Of a DNA stretch of 34,947 nt, positions 24,647 to 33,639 are shown piece after piece. The stretch is taken from NCBI GenBank assembly GCA_944390955.1, contig CALXRY010000167.1, forward strand, positions 1 through 34,947, given 5' to 3'. This DNA comes from an uncultured Clostridia bacterium (GTDB taxonomy: Bacteria > Bacillota > Clostridia > UBA1381). The notes beneath the pieces were generated by a model. That model made no database searches. It worked only from the letters and a program-made list of their open reading frames with translations, and was not told where the DNA came from. Every line of letters begins with the position of its first letter. Positions within the stretch are counted from its first letter, which is position 1. The position numbers were made by a program, and so were the translations under genes.

Positions 24647-27106
24647 TTTAAGAGCAGACATCCATTGCTTTCGGCTCTGCTTGTATTGATAATGGCTCTT
24701 ATGCCGGCGGCTCCGATGATAGGAGCAGCAGAAAGCGCCGAGTATGAATGGAGCAATGTCCCGATAGGGGCCAACGGATTCGTCACCGGGATAGTGATAC
24801 ATCCGAATGAGCCCGATCTTGTATATATAAGAACGGACGTCGGCGGATGCTTCAGATACAACAGTGCAGAGCAGACATGGATACCGCTGAACGATTCGTT
24901 CTCGCTCGACTGGTCAAGCCTGTATCAGATAGACGGTATAGCTCTCGATCCAAACGATCCTGATGTGATCTACGTTGCGGCAGGCGGTCCGGCGAGCTAT
25001 GAGCTGAGCGATATCCTCAAATCCGAGGACAGAGGCCAGACATGGGAGCGGCTCGGCTTTGACGGAGGGGTTTTCTCTGGTAATGGCAGCTGCCGCGGCT
25101 GGGGAGAGTGCATAGCGATCCATCCTGAAAACAGTAATGTTATTTATTGCGGTACGTATGATACGGGGCTGTGGAGGAGCCGTGACGGCGGCTATAACTG
25201 GGAGCAGCTGTTCAATTCGGAAACTCCGATAAGGAGCGTGATATTCGGCAGCGGCTCGGAAGTATATGCAGCGGGTCAGAACGCATATTTATGGCGCTCT
25301 GACAACGGCGGCGACAGCTGGGAGCAGGACACGTCTGCACCGGCAAGCATAAAGCGAATGGCGGCCGCTTCCGACGGAACGGTGTACATGGCGTCTGAAA
25401 GCGGACTTTGGAAATATACTGACGGCACGTTTGAGAATATATCTCCGAGCGATCTAAACGGTACATATAACGCTATAACAGTCGCGCCCGATGATGACGG
25501 CCGCATCATCTGCATAGGGCCGCATACGCAGGCGAACGAGATGAACATACCGTTCTGGGAGTCGCTTGACGGCGGTGATACATGGACGCAGAAGAGCTCA
25601 ACAAGGAGAGTGAACTCAACGCTTCCGTGGGACCCGCAGGAAAACAGCACGATGAATATATCGAGCAATGCGCATTGTATAGTCATGGATCCTCATAAGC
25701 CGGAGCGCGTGTGGATATCCGACTGGTTCTGTGTCAGCATGACTGAGGATATAAGCGCACAGCCGTATCAGCAGTGGGATTATCTCTACAAGGGGCTGGA
25801 GCTTGTATGTATCAGGGATATGCTTTGCCCTCCATCGGGAGAGCTTGAGCTGATAGCAGGAATAGCGGATATAGATGGAGTCGTGTACACAGATACTGAC
25901 GGATATCCGCTCAGGCGCATACGGCAAAACAGGCAGGCGCCGTGGCTCATGAGCACATCGGCTTTGGATTACTGCGCCGAGGCCCCGAATATAGTGCTGA
26001 GAACGGGCGTTGACTACAATATGAGATACAAGGCGGAAATATCTTTTGACAACACTGAAACATGGAATGACATCGTTTTCAGAAAGGCGTCAAACCCTAA
26101 TGAGGAGTATGAATTTACGCAGTTCGGTCAGGCGGCTGTATCGGCAGAGATAGACCCTGATACCGGGTATCCGTCGCTTGTGATAATTCCGTCCGGCAGA
26201 GTTCCGATAGTATCCCATGACGGTGGAAAAACGTGGTCAGAATCTCAGGGGATAACCGACACGGCGATCTCGACGCAGTACTGGGATAAGGGAATATATC
26301 TTGCGGCCGACGGTGCTGACGGAGATACGTTCTATATCGCCGACAGAGGTCAGAGTTGCAATATCTATGTCAGCCGCGATGGCGGTGATACATGGCAGAG
26401 AACGGCGGCTCTTGGCGGAGCGTGGTATGTCGACAAGACATTTATAAAGAGCGCGCCCGGACTGGCAGGGGAGGTCTGGTGCTGCAGCGGCGGACGCTAT
26501 CTCTATAAGTCGTCCGATTATGGCAGGACATGGAGCCAGGTAAGCGGTATAAGGGAGGTTCAGTGCTTCGGCTTCGGAAAGAACGCTCCGGGGAGCAGCT
26601 TCCCGACAGTCTATGCCTACGGGACATATCAGGGTGTAGTAGGCGTATATCGGTCGACAGACGCTGGAGCGAGCTGGCAGAGGATAAACAACAGTGACTG
26701 GAACATGGGCAGAGGCACATATGTTATAGAGGGTGATATGAGGACATTCGGAACTGTATATATCGGTACCGGCGGACGAGGACTCTATAAAGGCGTTGAC
26801 ACTGCGATGAATGCGGCTTCTGTAAGCATAACCGGCTGCACTGACGTCGGAGATACGCTGGATATATCATACATACCCAATACGGGCGGCAAGGACGCCT
26901 TGGCCTACTGTGCGGCATACAACAGAGACGGCAGCCTTGCGGGAGTGAGCGTATCGGAGCTTAGGGAGGAAAGTTCCGGAAAGGAGCAGAGCTCATCAGT
27001 AGAGGTGTCCGGAGAGGTTGCAAAGGTAAAGGTGTTTTTATGGGATGATGATATGCGTCCCTTATGCGATAGCAGCAGCCTGACACTGTCGGGCCGCGGC
27101 TCATGA
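24644..27106 (+). CDS. Second secreted GH74-family glucanase
   Basis: This gene is a paralogue of the preceding GH74 gene, about 820 residues. Starting at ATT 24644 gives (M)FKSRHPLLSALLVLIMALM, a proper signal peptide ending near IGAA. Starting at TTG 24665 gives 813 residues with no basic n-region. The propeller carries NGFVTGIVIHP and IRTDVGG (Asp at about 65 from the ATT start), ADIDGVVY (Asp at about 409) for the second catalytic position, and Asp-boxes such as SEDRGQTW, SRDGGYNW, SHDGGKTW and STDAGASW. Both catalytic Asp are kept, so it should be active, probably on xyloglucan or a related branched beta-glucan. The C-terminus differs from its paralogue: here it is the locus-wide beta domain (about 724-815, with ALAYCAAYNRDGSLAGVSVS and VKVFLWDDDMRPL). 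Confidence 0.87.
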   Translation: MFKSRHPLLSALLVLIMALMPAAPMIGAAESAEYEWSNVPIGANGFVTGIVIHPNEPDLVYIRTDVGGCFRYNSAEQTWIPLNDSFSLDWSSLYQIDGIALDPNDPDVIYVAAGGPASYELSDILKSEDRGQTWERLGFDGGVFSGNGSCRGWGECIAIHPENSNVIYCGTYDTGLWRSRDGGYNWEQLFNSETPIRSVIFGSGSEVYAAGQNAYLWRSDNGGDSWEQDTSAPASIKRMAAASDGTVYMASESGLWKYTDGTFENISPSDLNGTYNAITVAPDDDGRIICIGPHTQANEMNIPFWESLDGGDTWTQKSSTRRVNSTLPWDPQENSTMNISSNAHCIVMDPHKPERVWISDWFCVSMTEDISAQPYQQWDYLYKGLELVCIRDMLCPPSGELELIAGIADIDGVVYTDTDGYPLRRIRQNRQAPWLMSTSALDYCAEAPNIVLRTGVDYNMRYKAEISFDNTETWNDIVFRKASNPNEEYEFTQFGQAAVSAEIDPDTGYPSLVIIPSGRVPIVSHDGGKTWSESQGITDTAISTQYWDKGIYLAADGADGDTFYIADRGQSCNIYVSRDGGDTWQRTAALGGAWYVDKTFIKSAPGLAGEVWCCSGGRYLYKSSDYGRTWSQVSGIREVQCFGFGKNAPGSSFPTVYAYGTYQGVVGVYRSTDAGASWQRINNSDWNMGRGTYVIEGDMRTFGTVYIGTGGRGLYKGVDTAMNAASVSITGCTDVGDTLDISYIPNTGGKDALAYCAAYNRDGSLAGVSVSELREESSGKEQSSSVEVSGEVAKVKVFLWDDDMRPLCDSSSLTLSGRGS

Positions 27107-27141
27107 TATAATTTACAAAAACAGTAGACGGAGGTAAGGAA

Positions 27142-30100
27142 ATGAAAAGATCATTAACAAGCTTTTTTGTGGCTGTGACGATGATTTTCGGCACATCTGC
27201 CGGTATGATACCGGCCTCGGCGGAAGACACGGAGGTGTTTGAGCCGGATTATTCCCAGGTGTCGGATATCCCGGAGGGCTGGAGCGGAAGCGGCTTTTCT
27301 GTAAGCGATATGGGTTTCCCGGCATTCTATGGCAGCGACTATAACGGGGACTGCGGTTTGTTCTATGACGATATCATATGGAGCGAGGTAATAGATTATT
27401 CGTGGGAGCATGTGACGGGCTATTATGGGACAGCAATTCTCTATTTCTTCTATGAGGACAGCAATAATTATTATGCTCTCCGTATGAACGAATCGGGAAG
27501 CAGTATCGTTAAGAACGAGGACGGCGAGGAGACTGTGCTTGGACAGAACAGCACACCGCTTGTTACTGCTGATGATATCAGCGTCAAAGTGACAAGGGAT
27601 GAGGGCGGAACGGTGAGCGTGTATACGGGAGAAGCTGGTTCCGAAGCATCCGAGCTGCTTTATACGAGTACGGAGGCGGATACGGCACAGCCCGAAGGAA
27701 AGATAGGAATAGGCTTTTCCGGAGGCGAGGGCTATATGTACGGCGTAAGAGCCGAAGGACAAACATCCGGAACATCAACACAGCCGACACCGACGCCGAC
27801 ACCGGTAGTTGAGTTGACTCCCGCAAGCTATACACTTACCTACGGCGATACCTTGCCCGAGGGCTGGAGCGGCGACACGGCAAACATAGCAACGCTCGGC
27901 GGCTGGGCATATCAGCATTCCTACGATGGCTGGGGCAAGAATACGGCCGTAGTTTATGATGATATAGACTGGGCAGGCGACCTGACCTATACATCGAGAG
28001 TAAATAACAGCGGCTCATCGGTCGGAGTAAGCTCGTATCTGTATTTCTACTATAATGATTCAAATAACTACTATGCTGCAAAATTCGGGAACGACGAGGA
28101 AACAGGCATAACGCTTATAAAGAACGTAAACGGAGAAATCATAGAGCTTTCAAGATCGGAAAACTATATAAAACCCCAAAACGGTACGTGGTTTACGATA
28201 ACTGTAACAGACGACGGTATATCCATGACGTCGCATGATAACAATAGTGATGTCATAACAACTCATTTTGATAACGTACAGGATACATCGTTCACAAACG
28301 GAAAGATAGGCTTCGGCTGGGATGGCGATGCAGCATGGTTCGCAGAGTTAAGCGCAAGAGGCTACACCGAAACAGTAACATCTCCTACGCCTCCTGTACC
28401 TACGGAAACTGCTCCTGCAAGCTATACGCTTACCTACGGAGATACACTGCCCGAGGGCTGGAGCGGAGATACGGCAAACATAGCGACGCTTGGCGGCTGG
28501 GCATATCAGCATTCCGGCAGCGGCTGGGGCAAGAATACAGTTGTAGTATATGACGATATAGACTGGACGGGCGACCTGACATATACATCAAGAGTAAATA
28601 ACAGCGGCTCGACGGCCGGAGTGAGCTCGTATCTGTATTTCTACTATAATGATGCTAACAACTACTATGCGGCGAAATTCGGGAACGATGAAGCAACGGG
28701 AATAACTCTTATAAAGAGCGTAAACGGGGAAGTCACAGAGCTTGCAAGATCAGAAAACTATATAAAGCCACAAAACGGTACGTGGTTTACGATAACTGTA
28801 ACAGACGACGGCATATCCATGACGTCGCATGATAACAATAGTGATGTCATAACGACTCATTTTGAGAACGTGCGGGATGCATCGTTCACAAGCGGGAAGA
28901 TAGGCTTCGGCTGGGACGGTGATGCGGCGTGGTTCTCGGAGGTCAGCGCAAGAGGCTACAGCCTGACAGAGGCGGATCCGACGCCTCCAGTGGAGATAAC
29001 CCCCACAAGCTATACGCTTACCTACGGCGATACGCTGCCCGAGGGCTGGAGCGGAGATACGGCAAACATAGCAACGCTCGGCAACTGGGCATACCAGCAT
29101 TCCTATGACGGCTGGGGCAAGAATACGGTCGTAGTATATGACGATATAAACTGGACACAGGAGCTCACATATACATCGAGAGTAAACAACAGCGGCTCTA
29201 CTTCCGGAGTGAGCTCATATCTGTATTTCTACTACAATGATGCGAATAATTATTACGCATTAAAATTAGGAAATGACGAAGCAACGGGCATAACGCTCAT
29301 AAAGAGCGTGAACGGCATCGTTACGGAGCTTGCAAGATCGTCAAGCTATGCAAAGCCGCAGGAAGGAACGTGGTATACGATAACGGTAAATGCTGACGGT
29401 ATATCGGTTACTTCTCACAGAAATGGGAGCGAGGAAATAACGACTCATTTTGAGAACGTACAGGATACATCATTCACAAGCGGTAAGATAGGCTTCGGCT
29501 GGGACGGTGATGCGGCATGGTTCTCGGGACTGAGCGCAAGAGGCTATTCGGCCGCTGCGGGCAATATACCGACAGATGAGCCGCAGCCGAGTCCGTCAGA
29601 TGAGCCGATCGTTACGACGGGACCCGTCACGTTTGAACCGAATTATACAGGACAGATGACGATACCTGCGGGCTGGAGCGGAAATAATTTCTCAATGGCT
29701 CAGAATGAAAATTGGCCTGCATTTATCGGTGAAGCATACAACACTGAGGGTATCCTGATATATGACGGCTACATCTGGGAGCAGCATCTTGACTACACAT
29801 GGAAGCAGCTTAACGGCTACAACGGCACCGCGATGATCTATTTCTGGTATAACGACAGCAATAACTACTATGCGCTTGAGCTGTCCGCATCTGGAACAAG
29901 AGTGATAAGAGTTGCGGACGGTGAAGAAGAGGTGCTTGGCTCTGACAGCACGCATCTTGTCAATATTGGCGGAGACGTTTCGGTAAGAGTAACGTATTCG
30001 GATGACGGAGAAATAACCGTATACTCGGGATCGTCAAATACAACACCGACAAATGTGCTTTATACAGTAAATGACATATCGGGAACAGACCCGAGCGGTA

Positions 30101-32109
30101 AGATAGGAATAGGCTTTATAAACGGCGGAGGTCATATATGTAGCCTCAGCGTAAGCGGTATAGCTACAAATGTTATTATTGAGCCTGAACCGTCACAGGT
30201 GCCTACGCCGTCTCCTACACCGACGGCTGTACCGGGACCGACGCCTCCTCAGATAAGCTACGATACGCAGTACACGGGCTATGATACCGATACCGAAACA
30301 TGGAGCGGCAGCGGCTTTGAGGTAGGCACATGGAGTAATTATACGTTCAATGCATCGGAGGGACAGCTCATACTTGACAGATATCTGTGGAAGGGGGCGC
30401 TTGACATAAGCTTTACGCAGGTAAGCGTTAATTCGCACTGCACAGGCCTGATATACTTTATGTATCAGAATAATATGAATTATTATGCGCTTGAACTGTC
30501 GGATGACGGCGGAAGCGTAGTTAAAATGGACGGCGGAGCAAGAACAGTGCTAGGCTATACTGACGATCAGATGGTCGACAACCAGTATTCGCTGCGCATA
30601 GTACGTGATGCGGACGGAGTTATAAGCGTGTGGAAGGGGGAAAAGGATTCATATACCCAGACAGAAAAGCTTATAGAGACCGATCCCGATATGACGTATA
30701 CAGAAGGAAAAGCGGGTATAGGATATACTGGAAGAACAGGCGGAACGCAGTGGTTCGTTGCACCGACCTTCAAAGGCACGACGGGCATCACAGAGGAGCA
30801 GATACCTCTTACGGTAAAGAACCCCGAAACGCCTGACGATTCGGCAGTATCGTTTGACCCTGCCGACAAATCTCTTGTGCGCCGTCTCGGCAGAGCATAT
30901 GAGATGGATGGCGAGCTCAACCTTGCATGGAGCCTGAGCGGCGTTGAATTTATGATTTACGACGCATCAGAGGTATACATCAACGTAGACAAGGATACGA
31001 TCTTTGCTGTAAGCATCGATGACCATCCGATAGAGCATGTAAAGACAGAGGGCTTCACTGACGGCGGATGGCTGAAGCTTGCGGAATTTGATGAGGTGTC
31101 CGACCATAAGATAAGGATCATGAAGGAGACTGAGCAGACCACGATAGTTAATGTTGCGGACATCAAGGCAGTCGGCAATGCACCTTCATTAAAGGCTACC
31201 GAGGAACGCAGCAGAAAGATAGAGTTTGTCGGCGATTCGATAACGGTGGGCTCATGCATGTTCCTGCCGGGCTCGGTAAATGAGCGCATGGGCACGAACG
31301 CCATGATAAACTACGCAGGTCAGACTGCAGATTATTTCGGCGCAGACGTGAGCATGACGGCAGTGGGCGGCAGCGGATTCGTTGTTGACGATATGGACAG
31401 CCTTTCGACCTACAGATACTACGATTACAGTATACAGCCGAACGCGGCAACGGGCGATGAGTACAAGTGGGATTTCACGCAGTATGTGCCAGATGTTGTT
31501 GTAGTCAATATCGGAACGAACGGCGGAGCGAACACCACAAAGGAGCATTATATAAGATTCTATGAGCAGATAAGAGACAGATATAATGATGATTCGATAA
31601 AGATCGTGTTTGCTCTCGGAGCGATAAATCAGGACGCATGGCCAAATCTCCATGCGGCATATGAGGAACTTAGTCAAACGGACAGCAACGTATATGAGCT
31701 TCAGCTCGGCGATAATTACGTTGCAGGCGTTGCATCACACCCCAATCTTGAGCAGCACGGCAAGATGGCCGAGACACTTATATCGTATCTTGAAGAGATA
31801 ATGCCGGGATGGGATAAGGCTGATGTTTCGGCCGGTGCGTACAGCAAGACCGGCTCGGACGTTACAGTTCCGTACCGTATACTCAATAACGCAGGTATAA
31901 GCGATGACGCCAAGGTCATGACAGCACTGTATGATGCTGACGGAGTGCTTGTCGGGGTCAGGATGGACGATGTGAGCCTCAGTGATTCAGGCAATATAAT
32001 AAACGGCACTGCTGAGTTTGAGGATGCAGAGGATGCGGTATCGGCAAAGATATTTGTCTGGAACGATAATAACGCGAGCCTTGCACAGACCGAAGCGATA
32101 GGATTTTAA
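27142..32109 (+). CDS. Giant secreted CE2-type acetyl esterase with six type-2 modules
   Basis: This 1655-residue secreted protein (signal peptide 1-28, ending ASAED) has GAGG 7 bases before its ATG. Six copies of a beta-rich module of about 180-190 residues follow, near 33-212, 228-415, 426-612, 622-810, 831-1012 and 1040-1215. Each has WSG...., a Y(F/W)(Y/F)(N/E)D.NNYYA core and GKIGIGF or GKIGFGW near the end, and Pro/Thr linkers separate them. A small beta domain (about 1236-1345) and an SGNH hydrolase domain (1355-1560) match family CE2: GDSIT with S1366, IGTNG with N1460, and SHPNLEQH with H1533. The usual Asp before that His is absent, as in dyad-type CE2 enzymes. The last 90 residues are the locus-wide beta domain (AKIFVWNDNNASL). 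Likely role: removing acetyl groups from hemicellulose. Confidence 0.88.
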   Translation: MKRSLTSFFVAVTMIFGTSAGMIPASAEDTEVFEPDYSQVSDIPEGWSGSGFSVSDMGFPAFYGSDYNGDCGLFYDDIIWSEVIDYSWEHVTGYYGTAILYFFYEDSNNYYALRMNESGSSIVKNEDGEETVLGQNSTPLVTADDISVKVTRDEGGTVSVYTGEAGSEASELLYTSTEADTAQPEGKIGIGFSGGEGYMYGVRAEGQTSGTSTQPTPTPTPVVELTPASYTLTYGDTLPEGWSGDTANIATLGGWAYQHSYDGWGKNTAVVYDDIDWAGDLTYTSRVNNSGSSVGVSSYLYFYYNDSNNYYAAKFGNDEETGITLIKNVNGEIIELSRSENYIKPQNGTWFTITVTDDGISMTSHDNNSDVITTHFDNVQDTSFTNGKIGFGWDGDAAWFAELSARGYTETVTSPTPPVPTETAPASYTLTYGDTLPEGWSGDTANIATLGGWAYQHSGSGWGKNTVVVYDDIDWTGDLTYTSRVNNSGSTAGVSSYLYFYYNDANNYYAAKFGNDEATGITLIKSVNGEVTELARSENYIKPQNGTWFTITVTDDGISMTSHDNNSDVITTHFENVRDASFTSGKIGFGWDGDAAWFSEVSARGYSLTEADPTPPVEITPTSYTLTYGDTLPEGWSGDTANIATLGNWAYQHSYDGWGKNTVVVYDDINWTQELTYTSRVNNSGSTSGVSSYLYFYYNDANNYYALKLGNDEATGITLIKSVNGIVTELARSSSYAKPQEGTWYTITVNADGISVTSHRNGSEEITTHFENVQDTSFTSGKIGFGWDGDAAWFSGLSARGYSAAAGNIPTDEPQPSPSDEPIVTTGPVTFEPNYTGQMTIPAGWSGNNFSMAQNENWPAFIGEAYNTEGILIYDGYIWEQHLDYTWKQLNGYNGTAMIYFWYNDSNNYYALELSASGTRVIRVADGEEEVLGSDSTHLVNIGGDVSVRVTYSDDGEITVYSGSSNTTPTNVLYTVNDISGTDPSGKIGIGFINGGGHICSLSVSGIATNVIIEPEPSQVPTPSPTPTAVPGPTPPQISYDTQYTGYDTDTETWSGSGFEVGTWSNYTFNASEGQLILDRYLWKGALDISFTQVSVNSHCTGLIYFMYQNNMNYYALELSDDGGSVVKMDGGARTVLGYTDDQMVDNQYSLRIVRDADGVISVWKGEKDSYTQTEKLIETDPDMTYTEGKAGIGYTGRTGGTQWFVAPTFKGTTGITEEQIPLTVKNPETPDDSAVSFDPADKSLVRRLGRAYEMDGELNLAWSLSGVEFMIYDASEVYINVDKDTIFAVSIDDHPIEHVKTEGFTDGGWLKLAEFDEVSDHKIRIMKETEQTTIVNVADIKAVGNAPSLKATEERSRKIEFVGDSITVGSCMFLPGSVNERMGTNAMINYAGQTADYFGADVSMTAVGGSGFVVDDMDSLSTYRYYDYSIQPNAATGDEYKWDFTQYVPDVVVVNIGTNGGANTTKEHYIRFYEQIRDRYNDDSIKIVFALGAINQDAWPNLHAAYEELSQTDSNVYELQLGDNYVAGVASHPNLEQHGKMAETLISYLEEIMPGWDKADVSAGAYSKTGSDVTVPYRILNNAGISDDAKVMTALYDADGVLVGVRMDDVSLSDSGNIINGTAEFEDAEDAVSAKIFVWNDNNASLAQTEAIGF
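27820..29556 (+). repeat. Three near-identical tandem repeats of about 590 bases in the CE2 gene
   Basis: Modules 2, 3 and 4 start near 27820, 28414 and 29002, with offsets of 594 and 588 bases (198 and 196 codons). They share long DNA runs; the stretch near 28173-28267 recurs near 28769-28863 with only about three changes, partly synonymous. Modules 1, 5 and 6 are much more divergent. Recent duplication or gene conversion is implied. Confidence 0.9.
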
Positions 32110-32166
32110 AAATGTATTTCCTTATTTTACGGTAATGCACCATTGGAGTGACATCAATGAAGAAAG

Positions 32167-32206
32167 AAGCTGCCGCGGGATTAGATCCGCGGCAGCTTAT
32201 TTTTTT
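32167..32206. terminator. Terminator closing the utilisation locus
   Basis: AAGCTGCCGCGG (32167-32178) and CCGCGGCAGCTT (32187-32198) form a perfect 12-bp stem with an 8-base loop, followed by seven T. The gene on the other strand ends at 32210, and CTTTCTT follows the stem on that strand, so it may work in both directions. Confidence 0.92.
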
Positions 32207-32209
32207 ATT

Positions 32210-33538
32210 TCAATTAAAATATGCGTTGTTTTTCTTTAATATTCTTCTCAATTCACTGATATCCACACTATGTATCCCTGTACCGTTCGATACGGCGATA
32301 GAGGCGGCAGTCCCCGCAGCCTCTCCTGTTGTAAGACAGCACGGCATTACTCTTATGCTGCCGAACACCTTTCTGTCGCATGAGATTATTCTGCCCGAGG
32401 TCAGCAGATTATCAAAGCCCTTTGGAATAAGGCACTTAAATGGAATACCGTAGCTCTCTCCGGGACCGTATTCCGAGCAGTCGCCTACGTTTGCCTTCCG
32501 CTCCTCAACGCTCATGGCAGCTCTTTTGCCCGATGCGTGTACATCAATAAAATAGCAGTTTCTGGCGATTTCATCGGGGAACGTTCTTCTGGCAAAGTAG
32601 TCGTCGGCCGTCAGACAATATTCGCCCTTAACTCTTCTTGATTCGCGTGTGCCCATGACGGCAGCTGTCGATACGACACATGCATTCCCGAATACGTCCG
32701 GCATAAATTCAGCCAGCGCATTTCTGTATGCTTCGGCAGTCTTTCTGCCAAAGATGATACCCTTGCTCAGCTCTCCGATATTTGAGGCATCCATGCCGAT
32801 GATGTGTCCGGCATTAAAGCCGAGGACGCCCTCGTCAACGACGGAGCAGCACAGGTGCTCGTCTATTATCTCAGGATATTTGCCGGATTTAAGAATATCA
32901 TATATTGGTGTTTTATTGGATTCGGGCGATAAAACGGCCTCATTGAAATTATCGGTGTCGATATTTGCAAGCTTGAAGCAGAATGTCGACGCCTGTACAT
33001 TGCCGTCCTCGTCGCCCTTCTCAAAATCGGCTCCTGCAAAGGCTGATAAGTCGCCGTCGCCTGTGGCGTCGATAAATATCTTTGCGCCAAGAGCGCTCAT
33101 GCCGCTTTTATTTGTTATAATTATTTTGTCGATCCTGTCGCCGCTGCGCTGAGCATCGCATACAAAGGTGTTGAACCAAATATCCGCTCCGCTTTCCGCT
33201 ACAAGATCATCATAAACGCGCTTAAGTCTTTCCGATGATATGGGCACCCAGTCCACGCTGCTCTGATCGATAAATTTCATTTGCTTTTTAAGCTTTTCAA
33301 ATACCTCTGAAGCGATCCCGCCGTATATTACCTTTTCCTTGTCGGAAAACGGGCTCCATGCCGGTACAAGTCCGTTGGTACCCATTCCTCCCAATGCGCC
33401 GGTGCTTTCTATGAGCAGTGTTTTTGCTCCGTTTCTTGCTGCGGCAGCCGCTGCGGCACAGCCTGCCGGTCCGCCTCCAGCTACTATGACATCATAGCTG
33501 TCATTGAATTCAATTTCCTTGTCTAACTTAATCTTCAT
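32210..33538 (-). CDS. FAD-dependent oxidoreductase (FAD_oxidored family)
   Basis: This 442-residue cytoplasmic flavoprotein has an N-terminal Rossmann dinucleotide fold VIVAGGGPAGCAAAAAAARN (18-37) with the acidic residue of LLIES after the second strand. IFIDATGDGDLSAFAGADF (about 163-181) and the C-terminal FAD contact GRIISC....GSIRVMPCCLTTG, followed by EAAG, are hallmarks of the family of flavoproteins often encoded beside carbohydrate enzymes. LGGMGTNGLV near 49-58 fits the family too. The substrate is unknown; oxidation of a sugar or sugar-derived acid is only a guess from context. The ATG has ACGGAGA 7 bases upstream. It has its own consensus promoter (33606-33634) and a leader palindrome (33557-33578), and runs towards the utilisation locus. 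Confidence 0.88.
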   Translation of the reverse strand: MKIKLDKEIEFNDSYDVIVAGGGPAGCAAAAAAARNGAKTLLIESTGALGGMGTNGLVPAWSPFSDKEKVIYGGIASEVFEKLKKQMKFIDQSSVDWVPISSERLKRVYDDLVAESGADIWFNTFVCDAQRSGDRIDKIIITNKSGMSALGAKIFIDATGDGDLSAFAGADFEKGDEDGNVQASTFCFKLANIDTDNFNEAVLSPESNKTPIYDILKSGKYPEIIDEHLCCSVVDEGVLGFNAGHIIGMDASNIGELSKGIIFGRKTAEAYRNALAEFMPDVFGNACVVSTAAVMGTRESRRVKGEYCLTADDYFARRTFPDEIARNCYFIDVHASGKRAAMSVEERKANVGDCSEYGPGESYGIPFKCLIPKGFDNLLTSGRIISCDRKVFGSIRVMPCCLTTGEAAGTAASIAVSNGTGIHSVDISELRRILKKNNAYFN

Positions 33539-33556
33539 ATCGGTCTCCGTTTGTTA

Positions 33557-33578
33557 TGGAAAGTGCCAATACTTTCCA
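33557..33578 (-). promoter_or_regulatory. Leader palindrome, candidate operator of the oxidoreductase gene
   Basis: TGGAAAGT (33557-33564) and ACTTTCCA (33571-33578) are perfect 8-base half-sites around a 6-base centre. It lies between the -10 box and the ribosome site. It could be a repressor operator or a small mRNA hairpin. ACGTATTTATG occurs next to it (33578-33588) and again upstream of the promoter (33655-33665). Confidence 0.45.
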
Positions 33579-33605
33579 CGTATTTATGTATTTTGTTACA
33601 AATAT

Positions 33606-33634
33606 AATATAGCATAAATGCATTGGCTTGTCAA
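33606..33634 (-). promoter_or_regulatory. Consensus promoter of the FAD oxidoreductase gene
   Basis: On the minus strand, TTGACA (33629-33634) and TATATT (33606-33611) have a 17-base spacer. TGC directly precedes the -10 box. The leader is about 60 bases. Confidence 0.8.
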
Positions 33635-33639
33635 TTCAA

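Noticed and set aside
27154..27762. 202-codon minus-strand frame opposite the CE2 gene
   Set aside because: Antisense to the signal peptide and first module; no start signal or family resemblance.
27820..29556. Possible CRISPR or satellite array
   Set aside because: The units are about 590 bases, in frame, and code for protein modules, so they are domain repeats.
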